Positions 15,563 through 24,600 of a stretch of 45,124 bases of DNA are shown piece after piece. Origin of the DNA: an uncultured Aquimarina sp. (lineage in GTDB: Bacteria; Bacteroidota; Bacteroidia; Flavobacteriales; Flavobacteriaceae); NCBI GenBank assembly GCA_947489195.1, contig CANLCT010000037.1:1-45124 (forward strand). The letters are read 5' to 3'. Numbering within the stretch: the stretch's first letter is position 1; every line of letters begins with the position of its first letter. Both the position numbers and the translations under genes were made by a program. The notes under the pieces are model-generated. The model had not been told where the DNA came from. It ran no database searches and was given only the letters and a program-made list of their open reading frames with translations.

Positions 15563-17062
15563 CTATTTGTTGGTAGCGGTGTATTTTAATATCAATTTAG
15601 GTTGATTGTTGCTATTGTTTTCATTAAACAAGGGAACTCCTTTTAAACTTAAAATTGTTCCACTATTAGCAAATCTTCTTGCTTCATTATTAAATATTAA
15701 CGAAGATTGATTAAAATTATCAAAAATAATGCCAAGACCTAGGGTGATATTCAATTCTTCGGCATCAGACAAACTGGGGGATTGTAAAATTGATCTAATT
15801 AAATTAGTTATATTAAAATTATATGTAAATTCTTTGTTATTATTTTCTATGGGATTAATAGCGCTAATTTGATTAGATTGTCTGCCGTCGGTTGAAATGG
15901 TTGTTTCGGTATTGAAAAGCTCTAATAAAGGTAGCTCGTCCAATGTAATGGTGTTTTCAGAAAAAGTTTTGTTTACAGTAAAAATAAGTTCTGCATCATT
16001 AATGATAATGTCTTTTTCAATTAACTCTTTTAGTTTACTACTGTCAAATAATGATATTTCGCCAATTGAGCCAGCACCTGCTTTTACCAAAGTTGATGTT
16101 GTTGCCTCAATTGTTTGATCTTCAGTATTTATAATATTGAAAAATTGACCGCTTAAGTTATAGTCTGCGCTTATTGAGGTCTCATTTGTTTCTTCAGTTC
16201 CTTCTTTTTGAGTGGTAATTTTAAAATCAAGTTGAATTTTAGGTGCTATTGAGTCAATTGCTGTTCTTGGGATACTGTATAAGCCTTTGTTGTCAGCTGT
16301 GGGTTTAATATATATACTTCTTATAGTGTTTATGAATTCAGAATCGTCACCTTGAAATACACTAAAATCATTTTTGTTGGTAAGTGCCGTTAAATCTAGC
16401 TTGTTTAAGTCGATTTCAATTGCATTTGGACTTTCGTTTTTGCGATTGTCAATCATAACAACAGTTGGTGGTGCGACAATATCAATGGCTGTATCAACAA
16501 CTTTTTTGTTTTCGTTTTGTATAGCTTCTAGAAAATTATTTGGTCCATCGGAAGCATCGGCAAAATAAGCTTGAGCTTCATTAGATACTAGGCTTTGGTC
16601 TCTTAAAGTAAAATTAGCATTGAAAACCTCTAATTTTAAATTTTCTGAATTAATAAAAAGAGAGTCAAGTGCATAAGTGCGTATGCCTTCATTATTTAAT
16701 GCACCTGCATCATAAGGAAAAGGCAAGATTAATTTTTTGCTCGTTATTTCTATTTTAGTAATAGGATCAGCGTTAGCAATACTTGGAGTGGCTCCATTAA
16801 CTCTAGCTAAAATAGCATAAGTAGATTTATTTCCAAGTAGGCTGTCTGTATTTGTTCCTAAATACTGTGTGTTTAAGTTATTTGTCTGTACTTTTTTTAG
16901 TGAAACATCAGTAAGTGATGGGGTTAATTCTTCGGTTTGAACATCAATGTTAGTTCCGGTTAAAATTGCAGAACCAACATCGCTAATATCATCATCGCAT
17001 GATGTTAAAAATAAACTACATAATAGCCCAATGATTAGGCGTGTAAAAAAAGGTGTATTCAT
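15563..17062 (-). CDS. DUF4270 family outer lipoprotein
   Basis: The protein has 499 aa and a lipoprotein signal: hydrophobic IIGLLCSLFLTSC with the lipobox LTSC, then acidic DDD residues after the Cys, which in Bacteroidetes can favour surface export. The pattern DVGSAILTGTNIDVQTEEL, then QYLGTNTDSLLGNKSTYAILARV, is that of the DUF4270 family found throughout Bacteroidetes. Its molecular job is not known to me. It lies between a GT5 glycogen-synthase-like gene and glmS, with gaps of 22 and 33 bases, an order I recall as common in flavobacteria; co-transcription is likely. The link to cell-envelope sugar metabolism is inference from position. Confidence 0.85.
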   Translation of the reverse strand: MNTPFFTRLIIGLLCSLFLTSCDDDISDVGSAILTGTNIDVQTEELTPSLTDVSLKKVQTNNLNTQYLGTNTDSLLGNKSTYAILARVNGATPSIANADPITKIEITSKKLILPFPYDAGALNNEGIRTYALDSLFINSENLKLEVFNANFTLRDQSLVSNEAQAYFADASDGPNNFLEAIQNENKKVVDTAIDIVAPPTVVMIDNRKNESPNAIEIDLNKLDLTALTNKNDFSVFQGDDSEFINTIRSIYIKPTADNKGLYSIPRTAIDSIAPKIQLDFKITTQKEGTEETNETSISADYNLSGQFFNIINTEDQTIEATTSTLVKAGAGSIGEISLFDSSKLKELIEKDIIINDAELIFTVNKTFSENTITLDELPLLELFNTETTISTDGRQSNQISAINPIENNNKEFTYNFNITNLIRSILQSPSLSDAEELNITLGLGIIFDNFNQSSLIFNNEARRFANSGTILSLKGVPLFNENNSNNQPKLILKYTATNK

Positions 17063-17084
17063 AAATACGTTTAGAGTGTTTTAT

Positions 17085-17894
17085 TTATGATAAAACTTCG
17101 TTCAAATAAAAATCTTCATATGCAGATGAGAATTCTTCAGGATACTTGTACTCTAAAATAGGTACTTTTTTTGCATCAATGAATTTTTCAATTTCTGAAG
17201 AAACATTTGGTGTTCCCATAATAACTGCGTCAGAGTTTTCAACAGATAGTTTTATCAAATTATCAAAATTTGCATCATCTAAAAGACTCAATTTTTCTTC
17301 AGCTATTTCATCAAAAAGCACTTTTTTCTTAATATCACTATTTAAAGCACCTTCAAAACCATTACCATAAACAGATGTGATGATTTTAGTTTCTTTAAAT
17401 AAAGGTTCGTTGCTGTAGTAATTTTTTAAATATAATGGAAGTAATGAGGCCATCCACCCGTGAACGTGTATGATATCTGGTGACCAATTTAGTTTTTTTA
17501 CGGTTTCAATAACTCCTTTAGCAAAAAAGATAGCGCGTTCGTCATTATCTTTAAATAACTTTCCATCTTTGTCAGTTACCGTAGCCTTACGTTTAAAATA
17601 TTCTTCGTTATCAATAAAGTATACTTGCATACGCTCTTTAGGTATCGAAGCAACTTTAATAATTAAAGGCATGTCAAAATCATTAACAACAAGGTTCATT
17701 CCTGATAAACGAATTACTTCATGTAATTGATGTCTTCTTTCATTTATATTCCCAAAGCGGGGCATAAATATACGTGTTTGTCCTCCTTTTCCATTGACCA
17801 TTTTTGGCGATTCAAATGCCATAGATGAAACTTCTGTTTCGGGTAAATATGGCATTAATTCTGATGCTACGTATAGTATCCTCTTGTCTTTCAT
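17085..17894 (-). CDS. Glycogen/starch synthase N-domain (GT5) protein
   Basis: The protein has 269 aa. RILYVASELMPYLPETEVSS, KGGQTRIFMPRFGNINERR and IIHVHGWMASLLPLYLK are the N-terminal Rossmann-fold half of glycogen/starch synthases (GT5). The usual C-terminal GT-B half with the nucleotide-sugar binding site is lacking (full GlgA is about 480 aa), and the gene ends cleanly before the DUF4270 gene, so this looks like the stand-alone short form widespread in Bacteroidetes rather than a truncation. Catalysis is doubtful without the second domain; the family is usually just labelled glycogen/starch synthase. It heads a leftward GT5-DUF4270-glmS operon, and is divergent from panC with which it shares a 100-bp promoter region. 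Confidence 0.82.
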   Translation of the reverse strand: MKDKRILYVASELMPYLPETEVSSMAFESPKMVNGKGGQTRIFMPRFGNINERRHQLHEVIRLSGMNLVVNDFDMPLIIKVASIPKERMQVYFIDNEEYFKRKATVTDKDGKLFKDNDERAIFFAKGVIETVKKLNWSPDIIHVHGWMASLLPLYLKNYYSNEPLFKETKIITSVYGNGFEGALNSDIKKKVLFDEIAEEKLSLLDDANFDNLIKLSVENSDAVIMGTPNVSSEIEKFIDAKKVPILEYKYPEEFSSAYEDFYLNEVLS

Positions 17895-17931
17895 AAATCT
17901 TACTTTTAACTTACTTGGGAGTAAAGTTTTG

Positions 17932-17939
17932 CAAAATTA
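17932..17939 (-). promoter_or_regulatory. -7 element TAATTTTG for the GT5-DUF4270-glmS operon
   Basis: On the minus strand the sequence reads TAATTTTG followed by CAAAAC, a perfect TAnnTTTG match 38 bases ahead of the GT5 start codon. No clear -33 TTG at the usual spacing. Confidence 0.6.
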
Positions 17940-17970
17940 CGAAAATTTAGGCAGAATGCCATTTATACAC

Positions 17971-17978
17971 TAATTTTG
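17971..17978 (+). promoter_or_regulatory. -7 element TAATTTTG for panC
   Basis: TAATTTTG matches the Bacteroidetes -7 consensus and lies 22 bases before the panC ATG at 18000. It overlaps a possible in-frame TTG start at 17976, which argues against that longer start. It is back to back with the divergent GT5 promoter. Confidence 0.65.
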
Positions 17979-17999
17979 CGGGCACTTAAAATTCTAAAT

Positions 18000-18848
18000 A
18001 TGCGTGTTTTTACTACTGTTAAAGATTTAAAAAACTACGTTCAAAGTAAGCGGGAATTTTCATTTAAAATAGGTTTTGTTCCTACAATGGGAGCATTGCA
18101 TTTAGGTCATATATCGCTGGTTGACAAATGTTTAAAAGATAATGATTTAGCAATTGTTAGTATTTTTGTTAACCCAACACAGTTTAATAATTCTGATGAT
18201 TTAGATAATTATCCTAGGACGTTAGAGCGTGATGTTGAATTACTTAAAAAAACTTCTAAAAACATAATTGTTTTCGCTCCATCAGCCAAAAATTTATATA
18301 ATGGAGCCCCAAAATCGATTAAATATGACTTTAATGGCTTGGAAAATGAAATGGAAGGAAAATACAGACTTGGTCATTTTAACGGAGTAGGAACGGTGCT
18401 AAAATTTTTATTTGAAGCCGTTATGCCAAATCGAGCTTATTTAGGTGAAAAAGATTTTCAGCAATTACAGATTGTGAAAAAATTAGTTGAAATTGAAAAA
18501 TTTCCGATTGAAATTGTAGGTTGTGAAATTTATAGAGAATCAGATGGTTTGGCATATAGCTCAAGAAATGAGCGACTGACAAAACTACAGCGAAGCGAGG
18601 CTAAAATAATATTTGAAACCCTTTTAAAGGTTAAGAATAAATTTGGCATAAAAAATGTAGCTACATTAAATGAAATGGTAAGTCAAGTTTTTGAAAATCA
18701 TAAATTATTTGAGTTAGAATATTTTGAAATTGCGAATGTTGAAAATTTGAAAACAGCAAGGGATATAGATGCAAGTAAAAAGTATCGAGCTTTTATTGCT
18801 GTTTTTGCCGATAAAGTCCGTTTAATAGATAATATCGCTTTAAATTAA
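18000..18848 (+). CDS. panC: Pantothenate synthetase
   Basis: PanC joins pantoate and beta-alanine using ATP to make pantothenate, the vitamin B5 precursor of CoA. The protein has 282 aa. It carries the nucleotidyl-transferase fold motifs: FVPTMGALHLGH with the HxGH-type ATP site, VSIFVNPTQFN, HFNGVGTVLKFLFEAV, YLGEKDFQQL and SSRNERL (the KMSKS-like loop). The start is the ATG at 18000 (MRVFTTVKDL); a TTG eight codons earlier falls within the promoter -7 box. It is directly followed by panD, which makes the beta-alanine it uses, so the two steps converge. The genes are 13 bases apart, though panD has its own -7 element in the gap. Confidence 0.97.
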   Translation: MRVFTTVKDLKNYVQSKREFSFKIGFVPTMGALHLGHISLVDKCLKDNDLAIVSIFVNPTQFNNSDDLDNYPRTLERDVELLKKTSKNIIVFAPSAKNLYNGAPKSIKYDFNGLENEMEGKYRLGHFNGVGTVLKFLFEAVMPNRAYLGEKDFQQLQIVKKLVEIEKFPIEIVGCEIYRESDGLAYSSRNERLTKLQRSEAKIIFETLLKVKNKFGIKNVATLNEMVSQVFENHKLFELEYFEIANVENLKTARDIDASKKYRAFIAVFADKVRLIDNIALN

Positions 18849-18849
18849 T

Positions 18850-18857
18850 TAATTTTG
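18850..18857 (+). promoter_or_regulatory. -7 element TAATTTTG right before panD
   Basis: TAATTTTGTAC lies in the 13-base gap between the panC stop and the panD ATG, starting one base after the stop TAA. Initiation from it would begin at or within a few bases of the ATG, giving a leaderless or almost leaderless panD message. No -33 TTG is seen at the usual spacing. Confidence 0.4.
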
Positions 18858-18861
18858 TACC

Positions 18862-19212
18862 ATGTTAGTACACGTAGTAAAATCTAAAATCCATCGCGTA
18901 AAAGTTACCGGAGCTGAGTTAAATTACATTGGTAGTATTACCATTGATGAAGACTTAATGGATGCTGCTAATATTATTAGTGGCGAAAAAGTTCAAATTG
19001 TAAATAATAACAACGGCGAACGCTTAGAAACTTATGCCATTCCGGGGCCAAGAAATAGTGGAGAGATAACCTTGAATGGAGCTGCTGCCAGAAAGGTAGC
19101 TAAAGGCGATGTACTTATATTAATTACTTATGCAATGATGGAAATGGAAGAAGCCAAAAAGTTTTCTCCTGCGCTAGTATTTCCAAATGAAGAGAATAAC
19201 CTTCTAAAATAA
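18862..19212 (+). CDS. panD: Aspartate 1-decarboxylase
   Basis: PanD is a pyruvoyl enzyme that decarboxylates L-aspartate to beta-alanine for pantothenate synthesis. The protein has 116 aa, normal for the family. It is made as a proenzyme that cleaves itself between Gly24 and Ser25 (YIGSITID), the Ser becoming the pyruvoyl group. Other family features seen: [14 protein letters not shown] near the N-terminus, [19 protein letters not shown], and the [19 protein letters not shown] strand. It follows panC, whose product uses its beta-alanine. It may be read from the panC promoter and from a -7 element immediately before its ATG. Confidence 0.97.
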   Translation: MLVHVVKSKIHRVKVTGAELNYIGSITIDEDLMDAANIISGEKVQIVNNNNGERLETYAIPGPRNSGEITLNGAAARKVAKGDVLILITYAMMEMEEAKKFSPALVFPNEENNLLK

Positions 19213-19226
19213 GTTTCCTTTCACTA

Positions 19227-20192
19227 TTGAAAAAGAATATAACCAAAGCACTTAAAATTATAATCCCTTTGGGTATTGGTGCTATTTTAGTTTGGTATTC
19301 TTTAAGTTCGGCGACCTCTCAAGAATTAAAGGATTTATGGATACTCATTACCAGTGCCGATCCATTTTGGGTGGGCTTGTCGGTGGTTATCGGTTTGCTT
19401 TCGCATGTATCTCGTGCTTATCGTTGGCGTTATTTGGCTACTCCTTTGGGGTATTCGAGTAGGTTGAGCACAAGTTTTATGGCTGTAATGGTTGGTTATT
19501 TGTCCAATTTAGGGATTCCGCGTTCTGGCGAATTTTTTAGGGCAGCAACTTTAAGTAATTATGAGTCTATTCCTTTTCAAAAAAGTTTAGGAACAATTAT
19601 CACAGAACGAATTATTGATCTAGTGATGCTGCTTATAATTGTGTTTTTGGCTTTTGTTTTTAACACACAAACCTTAAGTACTTATTTCTTAGATCAAAAT
19701 ATTAACCCCTTAAAAATAGTTTATGTTTTACTGGGGGGAGTTTTTTTAATGGGAATAGGGTTTTTAGTTATAAAAAAATTAAAAATTCCATTTATTGAAA
19801 AATTACGTCAATTTGTATTAGGTATTTATGAAGGAATGCTGAGTGTGTTTGAAATGAAAAATAAAGGACACTTTATTGTGCATACAATTCTTATATGGAT
19901 AGCCTATGTACTTATGCTTTATGTGGTTAAATTTAGTGTACCAGAAATTTATGACTTGTCCTTTTCGGCAATTTTAATGGTGTTTGTAGCAGGTTCATTA
20001 GCTATGATGACTTCAAATGGTGGTTTTGGAGCTTATCCACTTTTTGTGGGTTTGGCATTATTGCTTTTTGGTGTTGAAAAAACGGTTGGAGAGGCCTATG
20101 GGTGGATAATCTGGGGGTCACAAACTTTAATGAATATTGTTGTTGGAGGTTTGTCATTCATTTTGCTTCCTATATTTTCAAAAAAGAAATAA
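19227..20192 (+). CDS. LPG synthase TM-like (UPF0104) membrane protein
   Basis: The protein has 321 aa with seven to eight predicted membrane segments (for example IIIPLGIGAILVWYSL, FWVGLSVVIGLLSH, IIDLVMLLIIVFLAFVF, IVYVLLGGVFLMGIGFLV). HVSRAYRWRYL and YLSNLGIPRSGEFFRAATL, with the PR.GE motif, are typical of the lysylphosphatidylglycerol synthase transmembrane/UPF0104 family, which includes flippase-like inner membrane proteins. There is no soluble aminoacyl-transferase domain, so it is not a full MprF. The start is a TTG at 19227, 14 bases after the panD stop; no ATG gives the same N-terminus. It is likely co-transcribed with panCD. Substrate unknown. Confidence 0.85.
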   Translation: MKKNITKALKIIIPLGIGAILVWYSLSSATSQELKDLWILITSADPFWVGLSVVIGLLSHVSRAYRWRYLATPLGYSSRLSTSFMAVMVGYLSNLGIPRSGEFFRAATLSNYESIPFQKSLGTIITERIIDLVMLLIIVFLAFVFNTQTLSTYFLDQNINPLKIVYVLLGGVFLMGIGFLVIKKLKIPFIEKLRQFVLGIYEGMLSVFEMKNKGHFIVHTILIWIAYVLMLYVVKFSVPEIYDLSFSAILMVFVAGSLAMMTSNGGFGAYPLFVGLALLLFGVEKTVGEAYGWIIWGSQTLMNIVVGGLSFILLPIFSKKK

Positions 20193-20234
20193 TTTCATAC
20201 CTTGTCTCATCGTTTTTTAAGGCCCATTTATACT

Positions 20235-21383
20235 ATGAAATCAATTTTAACAACACTTGCTTTTTTTGTTTTTGCTAGCGCTGTCTATGCACAAACGGTA
20301 ACAAAAAACATTAAGTCATTACATTTAGATACTTCGAGAGAGGTTAAGGTGCGTTTGCCTAAAAGTTACAAAAAAGAGCCCAATAAAGAATATCTTTTAA
20401 TATTAACCCTTGATGGAGATTACTTATTTGATCCCATTGTAGGAAATGTGAAATACTTTTCATATTGGGAAGATATGCCCGAAGCAATTGTGGTAGGTGT
20501 AAAGCAATTACAAACTCGAAAAGAAGATTGTAAATATGATTCAAATACCTATTTACCCGAGTATGAAGGTAAAAAGTTTTATGACTTTATTTCAAAAGAA
20601 TTGCTACCTTATTTAGAGAGTAATTATCGATTAGCAAAATTTAAAATTATCGTGGGACATGATTATACGGGTAATTTTATTAATTATTTTATGCGAACAG
20701 AAAAATCACCTTTTCAGGCTTATATAAATTTGAGTCCGGAATATGCCCCAACAATGGCAGACCGAGCGATAGATATACTTGCGGCAACGGAACAAAAAAC
20801 ATGGTATTACTTAGCTACAGGTTCCAATGATGTAAAGGGAATACGCGAAGATGTTATTTTAGTTAATGATCAATTATCGAAAGTTGAAAATGAAAATGTA
20901 CGCTATAAATTTGATGATTTTGAAGATGCTTCTCATTATTCATTAGTTGCATTAGGAATACCTAGAGCTTTAGAGTATATATTTTCAATTTACAGACCAA
21001 TAAGTAAAAAAGAGTACAAAGAAGAGATTGTAAATTTAGAAACTTCACCTTATGATTATTTAATTGAAAAATACGATGTTATCAAATCTTTATTTGGTGT
21101 TGAAAAACGTATTAGAGTAAATGATTTTATTGCCATATCAACGGCTTTAGAAAAAAAAGAAGATTGGGATGAATTAGAAAAATTAGGTAACCTAGCCAGA
21201 AAAGTTTATCCAGCTCACATGTTAGGTAATTATTATTTGGGTACAGCTTATGAGAATATTGGCGAACCTAAAAAAGCAATGAGAACTTATCAAAATGGAT
21301 TTTTGTTAGAAGAAATTTCTTTTTTAACCAAAGATATTATGCTTGAAAAAGCAGAAAGGATTAAGCAAGACTTTGGGTATTAG
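20235..21383 (+). CDS. Secreted esterase-like alpha/beta hydrolase with TPR-like tail
   Basis: The protein has 382 aa from the ATG at 20235, which gives a clean signal peptide (MKSILTTLAFFVFASAVYAQ). A TTG start 33 bases earlier would add 11 residues ahead of it and is not favoured. Residues 25-260 resemble the esterase D/Fes family (PF00756): VRLPKSYKKEPNKEYLLILTLDGD, PEAIVVGVKQ, FYDFISKELLPYLESNYR. The nucleophile elbow reads GHDYTG, with Asp (D143) where Ser is expected; a His in DASHYSL is kept. The C-terminal part looks like tetratricopeptide helices (AHMLGNYYLGTAYENIGEPKKAMRTYQNGF). Exported; substrate unknown. Asp at the elbow may mean altered chemistry or no catalysis. Confidence 0.78.
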   Translation: MKSILTTLAFFVFASAVYAQTVTKNIKSLHLDTSREVKVRLPKSYKKEPNKEYLLILTLDGDYLFDPIVGNVKYFSYWEDMPEAIVVGVKQLQTRKEDCKYDSNTYLPEYEGKKFYDFISKELLPYLESNYRLAKFKIIVGHDYTGNFINYFMRTEKSPFQAYINLSPEYAPTMADRAIDILAATEQKTWYYLATGSNDVKGIREDVILVNDQLSKVENENVRYKFDDFEDASHYSLVALGIPRALEYIFSIYRPISKKEYKEEIVNLETSPYDYLIEKYDVIKSLFGVEKRIRVNDFIAISTALEKKEDWDELEKLGNLARKVYPAHMLGNYYLGTAYENIGEPKKAMRTYQNGFLLEEISFLTKDIMLEKAERIKQDFGY

Positions 21384-21409
21384 TCCAGTACTTGTTTTAA
21401 AAAGATATA

Positions 21410-21438
21410 TAAGCTACCTAAACAAGGTGGCTTTTTTT
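21410..21438 (+). terminator. Terminator after the panC-D cluster
   Basis: AAGCTACC (21411-21418) pairs with GGTGGCTT (21426-21433) with one G-U pair, followed by a run of T. It ends the rightward cluster that begins at panC. Confidence 0.82.
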
Positions 21439-21606
21439 GTCTTATATTTAATTTTAGTCTTGGAGTAGAATCATCATATAGTATATTTTTATAGCCAATT
21501 GTTTCAGGCAAAGTAGTATCATTTCTATAGTTTTGTTCTTTATTATTGATACAATTTAAAATGTCAAAATAACACTTTATTTAGGCTGTATTAGCCGCAA
21601 AAATTT

Positions 21607-24600
21607 ATGAAAAAAAATAACACAGTACTTTTGTTTCTAGCTTTGTGTGTGACACACTTTTTGTTTGCTCAAACAGATGTAAATAAGAAGTCAATTCAAA
21701 TTGGCAAGCCATTACAATTTACATATAAGGTGTCGGAAGAGTTAACTACGGCATTTGATATAGTAGTTTCAACACAGGCTGCTTATGCTAATTTGACATT
21801 AACTAGTCAAGATCAAATTTTAATTGATCATTTAGATATTCCAAGTAAGGGTAAGCATCAATTTAATATTGTGGCTAAATTTAATAGTACGGGAGAAAAA
21901 GAATTAGAGTTTAGGGTAACAGGAGGTGATGTTATTTTAGAGTCGTTGAATATTAATGTAACTCAAAATTTAAGTGTACCTACTTTTAGTGATATTTCAG
22001 AAAAAGCAGGTTTGGATAGGGTAAACTCTATTAAATATGGCGGTCCTACTATTGCAGATATAAATAATGATGGTTATTATGACTTTATAGTTAATAACCA
22101 TAACGAAGAAACCAATAAGCTTTATTGGAATAATGGAGATGGAACGGTAACCAAAGACGAAAAAAAACTATCTAAATGGTACCGTCATGACTTACATGGG
22201 TCAAGTGCCGCAGATTTTGATAATGATGGCGATTTGGATATTTTGTTATCACAAGGTGGAGGTAATGGAACTTCACCATCATTACCCACATTTTATCGAA
22301 ATGATAATGGAACATTGGTGTTAGCAACCAAAGATCTAGAAATAACAAAAGGAGCTCGTGGTAGGGCTATTCGTTGGAGTGATTTAGATAAAGATGGGGA
22401 TTTAGATTTAATACTTGTTAATGCACGTAGTATTAATAAAGATGAATTACCCCAGCATTTATTTTATAGTAATAAAGGTAACGGGACTTTTGAAGATGTT
22501 AGAATAGAGGAAATAGAGAATTTTAATGCTGAGCGCGTATTGGTCACAGATTTAAATGGCGATCAAATAGACGATGTGGTGCTGTATGCTTCATACACAG
22601 GCTTGTCCATATGGCAAGGGAATGGGGATTTTAGCTTTACCAATATTACTTCTCAATTGGATAAAAATATTGCCAATACTAAAAATATAACTGGCGCCAC
22701 TGATATTGATATTGATAATGATGGTGATTTTGATTTGTACTTAACTCGTGGTTTAGTTTTTGGAGTGGGTGCAAAACCTTCGCTGGATTTTGACCCTCAA
22801 AAAAGCAAAATGGATATTAAATTACAGGGGCATAAGGGCGTGACTAAAATGGATTTTGCTGCTGAAAATGATATTATGTTTAGTGACCTTCGTTTGGCAC
22901 GAAGAAAATTTAACGATCCCTACCCTGTTTATTTAGGAAAAAATAAAGAAAAGCATATTGTAAAAGATAAATCTGAATTTAAAATAGAAAAATTAGTAGC
23001 TCAGGGGTTTCCCGAAGAGATGAGTGCTAATGGGATTTATATAGGAAACACTAATGGAAACCAATGGAAAATAGCTTTGGTTAGAAATGATTATATCTTT
23101 TGGAATTTTGGATTTAGTTTAGAAGGGCTTTCGAGTGTTTCGCCTAATTTCGAACTTCAAAATAGAAATATAGACGATCTTTTATTGTTAAATGATAACG
23201 GAACATTTAAAAACGTTGCTTCTGATTGGAAAATTCAAAAAGGAGGCAACCACCAAGGTGTAACTACTAGCGATTTTAATAATGATGGGTTTCAGGATTT
23301 ATTTGTGTATCGTTGGGGAGATTTAAAGTCGCGACCATCAGATTATTTACTTTTAAATAATGGCAAAAATGAATTTATTTTATCTACAAATCATAATGCT
23401 AATGATATACATGATGAAGGACATGGCGATATGGGGCAGGCCTTTGATTTTGATTTAGATGGCGATATTGATATGCTTAATGGAAGTGACGATGAGGGAA
23501 TGTGGTATTTGTATGAAAACAAAACGGCTACAACCAACAACTTTGTTTCGGTACGTGTTAACTACTCACCAAAATCAAATATAGATGCCATGGCTGCAGT
23601 AGTAGAGGTTAAAACAGCTTCTAAATCATATAAAAAACGCGTAGGTTCTGTGGGTGAAGTGTTTTCTCAAAGTTTATTAAATACCGTGCACTTTGGTTTA
23701 GGTAAGGAAGCGGTTGTTAAAAGTATCAAAGTTACTTGGCGAAATGGCGAAATGGTTGTGTTTAAAAATAAAAAAGCCAATCAGTTGTATAACACAGATC
23801 GTATTGATCCAAGTGCAATTACAGTAAAGCCTTCTAAAGAGAAAATTCGAATAAACACCAGTATTCCATTAGCTGTAGCTGTTGCTGCAAAAAATGAGAA
23901 TCCAGAAGTGGTTTGGTCTTCAAGTGATTCGTCAGTTGCAAGTGTAGATTCCAATGGAATTGTGTCTGCACATAAATCAGGTAAAAAAGTGACTATTACG
24001 GCAACAAGTAGTGCAAATAAAATAACCGGGAAAGCTGTATTGAAAACTGTTGAGTTTTTTCCAATAAGTATAAAATCTATAAAGTTTAATGTGCTTCCAG
24101 AGCTACTTGTAGCTGGAGAAACATTTACGATGGAAACAATAATTACACCTAAATACACAGATAACAAAAAAATAAATTGGAGTAGTAGTGACCCTAGTGT
24201 TGCAAGTGTAAAAAACGGAGTAATAACAGCTTTAAAGCAAGGTAAAGTGATCATAACTGCTACTGCAGAAGAGAATAAGGCGGTAACAAACTCATTTGAA
24301 TTAAAGGTGGCTTCTTATGTAGAACCACATATTGTTTATGATAATGAAGATAATTATAAAAGTGTTTCAAAAGAAAAGTTGTTGAAAGTTGAAGTAGATT
24401 ACCATGCGGGTTCAAGGCGAAAAATAATCAAGGGAGATCATGGTGGTGTTAAATTTTGGTTTCGTGAGTTTACAGCCGATTGGAAGTTTATTAAAGACGT
24501 TACTACTGTAGCGGCAATGCCATTAAACACTGTAAGTGGAAAAGTATCGGGAACACTTTCGTTAAAAGAATTGAAGTTATCGTCTGAGCTAGCTAAAGGT

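Noticed and set aside
17976..17999. TTG start for panC
   Set aside because: It overlaps the -7 promoter element; the ATG at 18000 gives the normal PanC N-terminus.
20202..20234. TTG start for the alpha/beta hydrolase
   Set aside because: It would put 11 residues in front of a clean signal peptide that begins at ATG 20235.
23781..24254. 157-aa minus-strand ORF within the FG-GAP protein gene
   Set aside because: It is antisense to the Ig-like domain repeats of a clear coding frame.
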